64,000 nucleotides of DNA, taken from the NCBI RefSeq assembly GCF_030812255.1, contig NZ_JAUSSH010000016.1, forward strand, positions 1 to 64,000, given 5' to 3'. Origin of the DNA: Paeniglutamicibacter psychrophenolicus. GTDB lineage: Bacteria; Actinomycetota; Actinomycetes; Actinomycetales; Micrococcaceae. The position numbers and the translations under genes are program-made. The notes beneath the pieces were generated by a model. It made no database searches. It was not told the origin of the DNA and worked only from the letters and a program-made list of their open reading frames with translations. Below are positions 52,152 through 61,098 of the stretch, one piece after another; the stretch's first letter is position 1, and each line of letters opens with the position of its first letter.

Positions 52152-53165
52152 ATGGGCGATCCAGCCAAGCAGCAGCCGACCCTCGAGCTCGTGGCGGCGC
52201 GGGCGGGGGTCTCACGCGCAACCGTCTCCCGGGTCGTCAACGGATCGCCCAACGTCAAGGCCGAGGTGATCGAGCAGGTCAACAGGGCCATCGCCGAACT
52301 CAACTACGTCCCGAACCGGGCGGCACGCTCGCTGGCCAACGGACGCACCAATTCCATCGCCTTGGTGATCCCGGAGAACGCCGCCAGGTTCTTCGCCGAC
52401 CCCTACTTCGCCACAGTCATCCAGGGTGCCGCGATGTACCTGGCCGACACCGAATTCACGCTCACGCTGCTCATCGCCACCGAGGCCGATCCCGCCAAGA
52501 CCGGCAGGTACCTGCGTGGCGGCAACGTCGACGGTGCGCTGATCCTTTCCCACCACAGCGACGACCGCTCCTACGTGGAACTGGCCGGAGCGCTGCCGAT
52601 GGTCTTTGGCGGCAGGCCCATGAGCAAGGAGACCGGCCCCGTGCACGTGGTGGACGTGGACAACGTTGCCGCCGCCGCCACCGCAACGCGAACCATCCTG
52701 GAATCGGGCCGCAGCCGGGTGGCCACGATTGCCGGTCCGCAAAACATGGGAGCCGGGCAGGATCGCCTGCAGGGCTGGCGCGAGGCCCTCGATTCCGCAG
52801 GGCTGGATGCCGACCTGGTGGAGTTCGGGGACTTCACCCCTTCCGGGGGAGAAGCCGCCATGACGGCGCTGCTCGAGCGCGGGCAACCGCTGGACGGGAT
52901 CTTCATCGCCAGTGCGCAGATGGCCTTTGGTGCACTGAAGGTCTTGCATGAGCGCGGGATCCTGGTGCCCCGGGACGTCTCGATCACCACGGTGGACAAC
53001 GACTCCTATGCGCAAAGCGCGTCCCCGCCGCTGACCACCGTCGCGCAGCCCGCCGAGCGCCAGGGTGCAACCATGGCCAAGTTGCTCGTGGAATTGATCT
53101 CCGGCGGGAAGGTTCCGGAACGGACCATCATCCCCACCGAGCTGATCAAGCGCGGATCGCACTAG
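52152..53165 (+). CDS. LacI-family repressor (CebR-like)
   Basis: 337 residues from the ATG at 52152 (GGGAG upstream); an in-frame ATG at 52140 is also possible. The HTH reads TLELVAARAGVSRATVSRVV, followed by NGSPNVKAEVIEQVNRAIAE and the hinge YVPNRAARSLANGRTNSIAL. The periplasmic-binding-like sensor domain ends VAQPAERQGATMAKLLVELI. It is the last gene of the uptake operon and most likely binds the three GAGCGCTC operators upstream, as CebR does in relatives. Confidence 0.9.
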   Translation: MGDPAKQQPTLELVAARAGVSRATVSRVVNGSPNVKAEVIEQVNRAIAELNYVPNRAARSLANGRTNSIALVIPENAARFFADPYFATVIQGAAMYLADTEFTLTLLIATEADPAKTGRYLRGGNVDGALILSHHSDDRSYVELAGALPMVFGGRPMSKETGPVHVVDVDNVAAAATATRTILESGRSRVATIAGPQNMGAGQDRLQGWREALDSAGLDADLVEFGDFTPSGGEAAMTALLERGQPLDGIFIASAQMAFGALKVLHERGILVPRDVSITTVDNDSYAQSASPPLTTVAQPAERQGATMAKLLVELISGGKVPERTIIPTELIKRGSH

Positions 53166-53166
53166 A

Positions 53167-53520
53167 GTTTCCGGCCGGCTGCACAGGATCGGCGAGGAGC
53201 TCGACTGGCACTACGATACTGCCGATTGGCTGGCGCCCTGGCGGATCTCCGGGCAGAACGTGGAACTGGAATTCACGCCGTTCGGGGACAGGACGAGCCG
53301 CACCGAGCTGCTGCTCGTCGCCAGCCGCGGCCACCAATGCCTTGGGCACTTCACCGGTTCGGTGCTGGTGGAGGAGCGCCGGGTCCGGATTGACGGACTG
53401 CTCGGTTGGGCCGAGCAAATGCGCAACCGGTGGTGGGACACGAGCCCCCGAAAGGAGCTTCAACGCCCAGGCACTGCCTGGTCGAAGCCGGGGCCCGGCC
53501 CCGGCAATCCAGCTCCATGA
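53167..53520 (+). pseudogene. C-terminal fragment of a DUF2804 protein
   Basis: Directly after the LacI stop, one frame continues as GRLHRIGEELDWHYDTADWL, then LAPWRISGQNVELEFTPFGD, then RTSRTELLLVASRGHQCLGH and VRIDGLLGWAEQMRNRW. This matches the C-terminus of DUF2804 proteins, whose full length is about 330 residues. The N-terminal two thirds are absent and no start is available, so this is a remnant. The end past NRW is out-of-family sequence to a stop near 53520. Confidence 0.75.
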
Positions 53521-53836
53521 GTTGGATTCGGATGCGTCCGCGGCCTTTTCGTGAAGCCATTGGCCGCCCTCGAGGTGGCGCCACGGACCGCTTTTGACCG
53601 GCAGATGACCGCGAGGCAAGTCGCGCACGGGCGCGGTGGGTCGAGTCGATCCAGAAGGGCCTGTTAAGCAAGGACAACAGCGCCACTTGGGTCGGCAACG
53701 CCCGGGGAATGGACGGTGGATAGGATTTCCGGCGCGACGGCAGCCGAAAACAGTCCAACATCGTGACCGTGTCGTGGCTTTCCCGGCGGGTCGTCGGTAG
53801 CGACGCCCGGGGTATGGCCAGGGCTGGAGGAAATGC
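53521..53836. other. Gene-free spacer with apparent decay
   Basis: I see no gene. The stretch follows the DUF2804 remnant and precedes the terminator of the second tRNA-Arg; it may be degraded DNA from the same event. Confidence 0.4.
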
Positions 53837-53864
53837 GAAAGGCCACGATTTCTCGTGGCCTTTC
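53837..53864. terminator. Terminator of tRNA-Arg copy 2
   Basis: A 12-bp stem (53837-53848 with 53853-53864), loop TTTC, closely resembles the hairpin behind copy 1 (45881-45908). Confidence 0.8.
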
Positions 53865-53868
53865 TTCT

Positions 53869-53945
<77 letters not shown>

Positions 53946-54253
53946 ATATTCTGTTTTCGGTACCAACCTCGCGGTTCGACCTCGAATAACTATACAGACG
54001 AATGCCTGCCACGCAAAATTCGGGGGAGTGAACGGTGGGCCGTCTTCGGGTGGCGTTGCATGAAGTATACCGGTCTACGTGTCCTTCGTCACTTTTGTGG
54101 TTTGATGGGGGAGGGGCAATGCCCGTGAAGCCGGGCTTTTCGTTGAAGCTAAACCAAATTTGCGAAATTTTTGGGATCCGGGTCACATGGGCCCGCGATT
54201 TCCGCCCAATAGCATCGAATTATTGCAAATTCAGCCCAATGGAGGGAATGGAC
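53946..54253. other. AT-richer control region of pckG and tRNA-Arg
   Basis: No gene. It contains the small palindromes AAATTTGCGAAATTT (about 54153-54167) and GAATT/AATTC (about 54216-54231), which may be regulatory, and a GGAGGG Shine-Dalgarno sequence at 54241-54246 for pckG. Confidence 0.45.
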
Positions 54254-56083
54254 ATGAGCGAGAGCTCGGACCAGAAGGTCATCGACGCAGCACCGACCAC
54301 GCACGCAAAGCTAGCTGCTTGGGTGCAGGAAGTCGCGGAACTGACGAAGCCTGACCGTGTCTATTGGGTGAATGGCACGCAGGAGGAAAACGATCGACTG
54401 ACCGCCGAGCTGGTTGAGAGCGGAACGCTGAAGAAGCTGACCGACCCTTCGTTCCCCAACTCCTTCGCTGCCTTCTCCGACCCCAAGGACGTTGCCCGCG
54501 TCGAGGAGCGTACCTTCATCTGCTCGGAAGACGAGAAGGACGCCGGCTTCACCAACAACTGGGAAAACCCGGTCAAGATGAAGTCGATGCTCAAGGGCCT
54601 GTTCGACGGCGCCATGCGCGGCCGCACCATGTACGTCATTCCGTTCGTCATGGGCCCGCTGGATGCCGAGCAGCCGCAGTACGGCGTGGAAATCACCGAC
54701 TCGGCCTATGTTGTCGCCTCCATGCGCATCATGGCACTCATCGGCGACAAGGTCCTGCGCCAGATCGAGGCAGAGGACGCATTCTTCGTCCCCGCACTGC
54801 ACTCGGTCGGCGCCCCGCTGGCCCCCGGGCAGGCGGATGTGGCTTGGCCGTGCAACGAGGACAAGTGGATCGTGCACTTCCCGGAAGAGCGCTCCATCTG
54901 GTCCTACGGTTCGGGCTACGGCGGAAACGCACTGCTGGGCAAGAAGTGCTACGCGCTGCGCATCGCCTCGGTCATGGCCCGCGACGAGGGCTGGCTGGCC
55001 GAGCACATGCTCATCCTCAAGCTGACCAGCCCGGAAGGCAAGAGCTACAACATTGCAGGGGCTTTCCCCTCTGCCTGCGGCAAGACCAACCTGGCCCTGC
55101 TGGATCCGACCATCGAGGGGTGGAAGGCCGAGACCCTGGGCGATGACATCAACTGGATGCGCATCGGCAAGGACGGCGAGCTTCGCGGCGTCAACCCGGA
55201 ATACGGCCTGTTCGGCGTGGCTCCGGGCACCGGTTGGTCCAACAACCCCAACGCCATGAACGCCATCACCAAGGGCAACTCGATCTTCACCAACGTTGCA
55301 CTCACCGACGAAGGCGGCGTGTGGTGGGAAGGCATGACGGACGAGGTCCCGGCACACCTGATCGACTGGTTGGGCAACGACTGGACCCCTGAGTCCGGTC
55401 GAGTCGCGGCACACCCGAACTCCCGCTTCTGCACCCCGATCGACCAGGTCGACATGCTCTCGCAGGAGTACTACAGCCCGGACGGCGTGGAGATCCACGC
55501 GATCCTCTTCGGCGGCCGCCGCAAGACCACCATCCCGCTGGTCACCCAGGCCCGCAGCTGGGCCCACGGCATCTTCATGGGTTCGACCCTGTCCTCGGAA
55601 ACCACTGCCGCTGCAGCCGGTGCCGTGGGCGTGGTCCGCCGCGACCCGATGGCCATGCTTCCGTTCATCGGCTACAACGCCGGCGACTACCTGAACCACT
55701 GGGACTCGATCGAGTCCAAGGCTAACCCGGAGCGCCTGCCCAAGATCTTCCTGGTCAACTGGTTCCGCCGCAACGCCGACGGCGGCTTCGCCTGGCCCGG
55801 GTTCGGTGACAACTCCCGCGTGCTGAAGTGGGCCATCGAGCGCATCGAGGGCAAGGCCGACGCCGTGGAGACCCCGATCGGCTTCGTACCGACCGGCGAC
55901 TCGATCGACCTGACCGGCCTGGACCTGACCCCGGCAGACGTCGAGGCCGCCGTGGTCGTCGACAAGGGCGAATGGGCCACCGAGCTGGCAAGCATCGAGG
56001 GGTGGTACGCCAAGTTCGGCGAGGCGCTTCCCGCATCGCTGCGCGCCGAGCTTGATGGCTTGAAGGAGCGCTTGGAAGCCTAG
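54254..56083 (+). CDS. pckG: Phosphoenolpyruvate carboxykinase (GTP)
   Basis: 609 residues from the ATG at 54254, GGAGGG seven bases upstream (another in-frame ATG at 54248). It converts oxaloacetate and GTP to PEP, CO2 and GDP in gluconeogenesis. The GTP-type P-loop with its active-site Cys is [11 protein letters not shown] (from 271); [20 protein letters not shown] and [20 protein letters not shown] are other family signatures. Codon use is strongly biased, consistent with high expression. A large hairpin follows. Confidence 0.97.
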   Translation: MSESSDQKVIDAAPTTHAKLAAWVQEVAELTKPDRVYWVNGTQEENDRLTAELVESGTLKKLTDPSFPNSFAAFSDPKDVARVEERTFICSEDEKDAGFTNNWENPVKMKSMLKGLFDGAMRGRTMYVIPFVMGPLDAEQPQYGVEITDSAYVVASMRIMALIGDKVLRQIEAEDAFFVPALHSVGAPLAPGQADVAWPCNEDKWIVHFPEERSIWSYGSGYGGNALLGKKCYALRIASVMARDEGWLAEHMLILKLTSPEGKSYNIAGAFPSACGKTNLALLDPTIEGWKAETLGDDINWMRIGKDGELRGVNPEYGLFGVAPGTGWSNNPNAMNAITKGNSIFTNVALTDEGGVWWEGMTDEVPAHLIDWLGNDWTPESGRVAAHPNSRFCTPIDQVDMLSQEYYSPDGVEIHAILFGGRRKTTIPLVTQARSWAHGIFMGSTLSSETTAAAAGAVGVVRRDPMAMLPFIGYNAGDYLNHWDSIESKANPERLPKIFLVNWFRRNADGGFAWPGFGDNSRVLKWAIERIEGKADAVETPIGFVPTGDSIDLTGLDLTPADVEAAVVVDKGEWATELASIEGWYAKFGEALPASLRAELDGLKERLEA

Positions 56084-56107
56084 CGTTCCCGGCACGGCAA
56101 CCTTCGA

Positions 56108-56182
56108 GAAGGGCCCCGCTGCCATCACCCGCCACCCGGTTACGGGATGGTTGGGGGATGGCCGGCGGGGCCCTTCCGTTTC
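56108..56182 (+). terminator. Terminator of pckG
   Basis: GAAGGGCCCCGC (56108-56119) pairs with GCGGGGCCCTTC (56165-56176) around a long partly self-paired loop, followed by CGTTTCCCC. Confidence 0.7.
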
Positions 56183-56263
56183 CCCTTCCAGGGTCCCGGC
56201 GTCGGCCTCATCGCCAGAGGTCGGGCATGGTTTCGACAGCAAAATGCGTGGCTGCTGGACCAA

Positions 56264-56277
56264 TCCCCTAGGGGATG
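56264..56277. promoter_or_regulatory. Perfect palindrome upstream of padR-like gene
   Basis: ATCCCCTAGGGGAT (56264-56277) lies 15 bases upstream of the PadR-like start and could be its autoregulatory operator. Confidence 0.5.
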
Positions 56278-56292
56278 TGTCAGGATGAAAGC

Positions 56293-56820
56293 ATGATTCT
56301 TGCGCGTTTGATCCTCGGGCTCTTGAGTTTGGCGCCCATGACCGGGTATGAACTGAAGAAGCACTTCGACTCGTCCATCAATCACTTCTGGAATGCCGAC
56401 AAGGCGCAGATCTATCGCACACTGGCCCAATTGGTAAAGGACGGGCACGCCACCGTCACCACCGTTGCCCAGAAGAATTACCCGGACCGCCAGGAACACC
56501 ACATCACCGACGCCGGGCGCGAGGCCCTGGTGGAATGGCTGGGCGGCGAGGTCACCGCGCACACGCCCCGCGAGCCGTTCCTGGCCCGGGTGTTCTTTGC
56601 CGCCGAACTCGACCGAGAGTCGGTGCTCGAACTGATCCGGGCCCGGCGCGAGGCCACGCAGGAAGTGCTGGACGACTACCTCTCCCAGCGTGAGGACATT
56701 GACATGCGCGCAGCAGCGGACCGCCGCAGCTTCCTGATGGCAGCAACCCTCGACAACGGAATCCGGCATGCGGCCGCCGAGCTTGAATGGCTGGATGCCG
56801 TGACGGAGTACCTGCCATGA
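56293..56820 (+). CDS. PadR-family transcription regulator
   Basis: 175 residues with AGGATG upstream. The winged-helix domain is MILARLILGLLSLAPMTGYE, LKKHFDSSINHFWNADKAQI then YRTLAQLVKDGHATV. The C-terminal domain is a helical dimerisation region (VFFAAELDRESVLELIRARR). Its stop overlaps the ATG of the alpha/beta hydrolase gene (ATGA), so the two probably form an operon, with the hydrolase as a likely target. Confidence 0.9.
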   Translation: MILARLILGLLSLAPMTGYELKKHFDSSINHFWNADKAQIYRTLAQLVKDGHATVTTVAQKNYPDRQEHHITDAGREALVEWLGGEVTAHTPREPFLARVFFAAELDRESVLELIRARREATQEVLDDYLSQREDIDMRAAADRRSFLMAATLDNGIRHAAAELEWLDAVTEYLP

Positions 56821-58055
56821 GCGAGCACGAGGGCGCCTCCGGCGGCGACGCGGGAGCCGACGAGGAATTCGTGGACCGCTCGCTGTCCGACGAAAACTCG
56901 GAGCCCGCCCCGGAGGACGGGGCAGGCCAGGCCTCCCGGGCCGACAAGCCGGCCCGGGAAGCCAACCCGAAACGCGCGCCCAAGGACCACCGGCCCCGCC
57001 CCGAACCCGGGCAGGACAAGGGCACCGCGAAGGACGAGGCGAAGCCAGCAGCCGAAGCGGACGCGGTTCCGGCCGGCGGCCCGGCGGACCCGAAGCCCCC
57101 GGAGCGCCGGCCGCAGGTTCCGGCCAAGGAAAAGCCCGCGCGCCCGGCCAAGGCGCCACGGCAACCCCGGCCGACGGTCCCGCACGCCCGCACCGAGCCG
57201 CAGGGAACGGCGGCACCGGCAGCAGCCACCGTCTCGGCCAAGCCCGCAGGTCCGCGCGACCCGGGCGGCTACCCGGAGTTTCATGCGCCCACGCGTGCCC
57301 GCCGCGACGGCAAGCCGGCCCAGACCATCGTGTTCCTGCACGGCGGAAACGTGGCGAACTGGACCTGGGACCCGCAGGTGCGGGCCTTCGGCGACTACGA
57401 GGTGCTCACCCCGCACCTTCCCGGGTTCGGTGCACGCGCCCAGGAAGACTGGGCGGGCCTGGACAGCGCAGCCGACGACGTGGCCGCGGTCATTGCCGAC
57501 GAGGTCTCCAACGGCGGCGCCCACCTGGTGGGCCTGTCCCTGGGTGGCGTCGTGGCACTGCGCGTGCTGGCCCGGCACCCCGAGCTCGTCGAGTCCCTGC
57601 TGATCTCCGGGGTCCCGGCCGCCGGGGTCTCGGCCTCGATGCGCACCATGAGCCGGATGCAGCTGCGCCTCTTCGGCAGCGAATGGTACTGGCGCTTCCA
57701 GGCCGGCGCCTATGGCATGGTTGCCGACGAGAAAGACCTGTTCACCGAGCACGGCACGCACCTGCGGGCCGACAACATGCGCGCCATCATGGACGAGGTC
57801 GACCCCGGCGGCGTCCCGGCCAAGCTCGGGGACTACAAGGGCCCGGTGCTGGTGATTGCCGGCGGCAAGGAACCCAAGCTGGTGGCCAAGTCCTTCCCGG
57901 TGCTGGCCCGCGCGCTGCCGCAGGCCCGGTTCCGCACCGCTGCCGGCATGCACCACCAGTGGAACATCGAGGACCCGATCCTCTTCAATGCGACCGTGCG
58001 CGCCTGGGTCGAAAAGGGCACCGCACACCCGCGGTTGCAGGAGCCCGGGCAGTAG
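56817..58055 (+). CDS. Alpha/beta hydrolase with a long disordered N-terminal extension
   Basis: 412 residues. Residues 1-about 155 are low-complexity Pro/Ala/Glu/Lys/Arg (APEDGAGQ, KPAREANPKRAPK and similar), with no domain I can name. The hydrolase core starts near IVFLHGGNVANWTWDPQVRA; the nucleophile is in LVGLSLGGVVALRVL, and the catalytic His is probably in MHHQWNIEDPILF. The tail is unusual for this family and may tether the enzyme or bind a partner. Coupled to the PadR-like gene. Confidence 0.8.
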   Translation: MSEHEGASGGDAGADEEFVDRSLSDENSEPAPEDGAGQASRADKPAREANPKRAPKDHRPRPEPGQDKGTAKDEAKPAAEADAVPAGGPADPKPPERRPQVPAKEKPARPAKAPRQPRPTVPHARTEPQGTAAPAAATVSAKPAGPRDPGGYPEFHAPTRARRDGKPAQTIVFLHGGNVANWTWDPQVRAFGDYEVLTPHLPGFGARAQEDWAGLDSAADDVAAVIADEVSNGGAHLVGLSLGGVVALRVLARHPELVESLLISGVPAAGVSASMRTMSRMQLRLFGSEWYWRFQAGAYGMVADEKDLFTEHGTHLRADNMRAIMDEVDPGGVPAKLGDYKGPVLVIAGGKEPKLVAKSFPVLARALPQARFRTAAGMHHQWNIEDPILFNATVRAWVEKGTAHPRLQEPGQ

Positions 58056-58079
58056 ACGGCACGCAAGGACGAAACAAAA

Positions 58080-58123
58080 GGACCGGAGTCGTTGCGGGAC
58101 GTTCCCTGCAATGACCCCGGTCC
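58080..58123 (-). terminator. Terminator between the hydrolase and abgT-type genes
   Basis: An imperfect 19-bp stem (58080-58098 with 58104-58123) is followed on the minus strand by TTTTGTTT, which marks it as the terminator of the transporter transcript. It also stands at the end of the convergent hydrolase gene. Confidence 0.75.
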
Positions 58124-58148
58124 CTCGGCCTCCCGGGAAACGGGTTCC

Positions 58149-59720
58149 CTAGCCGATCATGATGTCCATGCCGGGGCCTGTGCCGGTCCCCGTCAGGAAG
58201 AACACGGTCAATACCAGCACCCAAAGCACCCAGAAGACCAGCGTGAACGGAAGAAGGCGGGCAATGATGGACCCGATGCCTGCTTCCGGCTCGTATCTAC
58301 GCAGGAACCCAAGGACAACCACCAGATACGGATTCAACGGAGTCAACACCTGGGTTGCGGAATCGCCGACACGGAAAGCCGCCTGGATGAAACCGGCCTC
58401 GTAGCCGATCAGGGCGAACATTGGGATGAACACGGCGGCAATCAGCGTCCACAGGGAAGACCCCGAGCTGATCAGGAGGTTTAGGATCGAGACGACGACG
58501 ATGAATGCGATGATGGCGCCGTAACCGGTGAAGTTCATGTCCTTCAGCATCTGGGCCCCGTTGAAGGCAACCCATGAGGCAAGACCGGACCATGTGAACA
58601 ACGCCAGGAACTGGGCGAGGATGAACGCCACGATGATGAAGGACACCGCGTCCTTTACGGCCTGGCCCATCATTTCCACGACGGACTGGATATTGGTGAT
58701 CAATCTAAGACGCGCCCCATAGACGATCGAGGGTGCCAGCAATACGCAGAACACGATGAAGATGACCGAACTCAGCAGCGGCGACTTGGGCAGGAATTCG
58801 CCGGCCTCGTTACGCAGCGGTGCGCCCCCTGGAATCGACAAGGCCAAGACCAGGCCGACGACGGCCAACAGTGCCAGCCCCGCCCAGCGCAGTGCGGATT
58901 TCTCGGCGGCGGTGACTTCCGTGTTCGCGTCCTCGGAGACCATCGAATTCACGCCCACTCCGGCGCGGTTCAGCCGTGGCTCGAGCACCTTGTCGATGAC
59001 CAGGCCTCCGGCGATCGTCAGCACGCCGGCCAAGACGATGTTCAGCAGCAGGTTCGACACTGCCGTCACCGGCAGCACCATGTCCGCGACCGGGGCGGCT
59101 GCGGCATTGGAGATGCCTGCCAGCAACGCATCCGTGGAGGTGACGAACGGGGTGCAGCTGAATGCCGCCAGCCCGATGGCATAGGACCCAAGCAGGCCGG
59201 CCACGGGGTTGCGCCCTGCGGCGCGGAAAACCATGGCCGCTATGGGCGGGATTACCAGGATCGAGGCATCGGACATGATGTGGGCGCACAACGCCACCAA
59301 AGCCATGACGTACGGCAACGCCCACCCCGGGGCGCGGCCCAAAGTCGATTTGACCAGGACCAGCAACAGCCCGGTGCGTTCGGCGACCCCGACCGCCAGC
59401 AACAAGGTGACCACAACGCCCAAGGGCGGGAACCCGATGAAGTTCTGGACGGCGGTGGTCATGAGCCACACGATGCCTTCGCCGGTGAAAAGCCCCTTGA
59501 CCAAGGTTGGTGTCTCGGCTCCCGGCAGCGTGGTGCTCACATTGAACCAGGAAACCACGGTGGAAATGATCCCGATGGCCAGGAAAAGGTAAAGGAAGAG
59601 CGCGAAGGGTTCGGGCAGCTTGTTGCCAACGCGTTCTATATGGTCCAATGCCCCTGCGCCGAACTTCTTCTTTCCGGCCCGGGGCTTGGTTGGTGGCTTC
59701 TTGCTCATCAGGGTGCTCAT
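58149..59720 (-). CDS. AbgT-family transporter
   Basis: 523 residues with about 12 hydrophobic segments, including the family stretches AHIMSDASILVIPPIAAMVF, YAIGLAAFSCTPFVTSTDAL and QVLTPLNPYLVVVLGFLRRY. AbgT proteins import p-aminobenzoyl-glutamate or export sulfonamides. Its start overlaps the stop of the amidohydrolase (ATGA), so both belong to one operon. In E. coli abgT is linked to M20 amidohydrolases; here it is paired with a different hydrolase class. Confidence 0.9.
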   Translation of the reverse strand: MSTLMSKKPPTKPRAGKKKFGAGALDHIERVGNKLPEPFALFLYLFLAIGIISTVVSWFNVSTTLPGAETPTLVKGLFTGEGIVWLMTTAVQNFIGFPPLGVVVTLLLAVGVAERTGLLLVLVKSTLGRAPGWALPYVMALVALCAHIMSDASILVIPPIAAMVFRAAGRNPVAGLLGSYAIGLAAFSCTPFVTSTDALLAGISNAAAAPVADMVLPVTAVSNLLLNIVLAGVLTIAGGLVIDKVLEPRLNRAGVGVNSMVSEDANTEVTAAEKSALRWAGLALLAVVGLVLALSIPGGAPLRNEAGEFLPKSPLLSSVIFIVFCVLLAPSIVYGARLRLITNIQSVVEMMGQAVKDAVSFIIVAFILAQFLALFTWSGLASWVAFNGAQMLKDMNFTGYGAIIAFIVVVSILNLLISSGSSLWTLIAAVFIPMFALIGYEAGFIQAAFRVGDSATQVLTPLNPYLVVVLGFLRRYEPEAGIGSIIARLLPFTLVFWVLWVLVLTVFFLTGTGTGPGMDIMIG

Positions 59721-60985
59721 GCCACGGCCCCTGCCGGCACGCCGACGCGGCTGTCCTTGACGATGCGACCCTTGGCCATGACGAGCTCGATGTTCTTGGC
59801 ATTGGCTAAGGCATGGATGGACGTCAAGGGATCAATACTTGTCAGGACCAAGTCCGCTTCCTTCCCGACCTCGACAGAGCCGACCCGGTCCTCCAACTGC
59901 AGCAGCCGTGCCGCGTTGAGGGTTCCGGCGACCAGGGCATCCATCGGCGACATGCCGAAGTCCACAAGGAGGCCCAACTCGGTGAGGTTGGTGCCGTGCG
60001 GGGAAATCCCTGCGTCGGTTCCCATGGCCACCTTGACTCCGGCGGATATGGCATTCGAAACGCAGCCGTAGAGGCTTTTCTGTAGGCGCTGCTTCTTTTC
60101 AACCGCGTAGGAAGCGGCAGTCGCCGGGTCTGCTGGGACCGTTGCCGTGCTGAGGGTTGGCACCAGGAAGCTGCCTTTGTCGAGCATAAGCTCGATCGCC
60201 TTTTCATCGATCTCATAGCCGTGCTCGATGCTTCGCACACCGGCAACCAGGGCATTGGAAATGGAACGAGCAGACTGGGCATGGGCAGCAACGGGCACGC
60301 CGTGGCTTCCGGCCTCGTCGACCACCGTGCGCATTTCGGCGATGTTCAGGCCGTCGTGCCATGGGGTGTCGCGCGGGGACCACACGCCGCCGCTGGCCAT
60401 CACCTTGATGACCTTTCCGCCCAGGCGCATGACCTCGCGGGTGTTGCGCAAGGCCTCATCCGTCCCGTCGGTCAGGAATCCGATGTCCCCGTTCGGGGAA
60501 ATCGCGGAGCCCTGGTTGAAGCCGCAGCAGGTGCGAAAATCGCCGTGGCCGCCAGTGGGGCCCAGCGCACGGTAAGCGAAGATGATTTCCGGTCCCTCGA
60601 CGAGTCCGCGCTCGACGGCCACCTCGGTTGCCATGTCTATGCCGCCCAAGTCCCGGACGGTGGTGACCCCGGCGTCAAGGGTGGCGCGCAGCAGCGGAAT
60701 CGCTGCGTAGTAACCAAAGCGCGGAGGCAGGTGCAGCATTTCGGTGCCGCTGAACAGGCCGGCGGACATGGCCAAATGGACGTGGGAATCGATGAATCCT
60801 GGGAGAAGGACCTGTCCACGTCCGTCAATGCGGATCGCATCGGTATCGAAGATCGGTGCATGTGCGTCCGGGCCAACCCATTCGATTTCGCGGCCCCGCA
60901 CCACTACGGTGTGCATTTCCACCGGGGCAGTCCCCGTGCCATCGATAAGGGTGACGTGTTCAAATACCGTTTGCAGCTGCTGCAA
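59717..60985 (-). CDS. Metal-dependent amidohydrolase family protein
   Basis: About 422 residues. The start is taken as the TTG at 60985, behind GGAGGAAAG; the frame extends to a TTG at 61018. It has the amidohydrolase signature: metal ligands in GFIDSHVHLAM, a carboxylated Lys candidate in GGKVIKVMASGG, His in AAHAQSARS and SIEHGYEID, and the Asp in GTDAGISPHG. It belongs to the group with prolidases and imidazolonepropionase-like enzymes. Operon with the AbgT transporter; divergent from the Lrp regulator. Confidence 0.85.
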   Translation of the reverse strand: MQQLQTVFEHVTLIDGTGTAPVEMHTVVVRGREIEWVGPDAHAPIFDTDAIRIDGRGQVLLPGFIDSHVHLAMSAGLFSGTEMLHLPPRFGYYAAIPLLRATLDAGVTTVRDLGGIDMATEVAVERGLVEGPEIIFAYRALGPTGGHGDFRTCCGFNQGSAISPNGDIGFLTDGTDEALRNTREVMRLGGKVIKVMASGGVWSPRDTPWHDGLNIAEMRTVVDEAGSHGVPVAAHAQSARSISNALVAGVRSIEHGYEIDEKAIELMLDKGSFLVPTLSTATVPADPATAASYAVEKKQRLQKSLYGCVSNAISAGVKVAMGTDAGISPHGTNLTELGLLVDFGMSPMDALVAGTLNAARLLQLEDRVGSVEVGKEADLVLTSIDPLTSIHALANAKNIELVMAKGRIVKDSRVGVPAGAVA

Positions 60986-61038
60986 CTTTCCTCCATGTGC
61001 GCTGTGCCATAATTTCAACTAAACGTAAGGAGATAGAC

Positions 61039-61098
61039 ATGACTTTTCTCCAGAATGCAGGAAAAAGATACTATGGCGAAAAATTTGCAGAAAATTGA
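61039..61098 (+). CDS. Short leader ORF overlapping the second lrp-type gene
   Basis: 19 codons, MTFLQNAGKRYYGEKFAEN, stop TGA at 61096-61098. Its Shine-Dalgarno sequence AAGGAG (61027-61032) is better placed than the AGGAAA in front of the regulator's ATG at 61073, which lies inside it in another frame. It could be a leader peptide that adjusts translation of the regulator, or chance. Confidence 0.3.
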   Translation: MTFLQNAGKRYYGEKFAEN

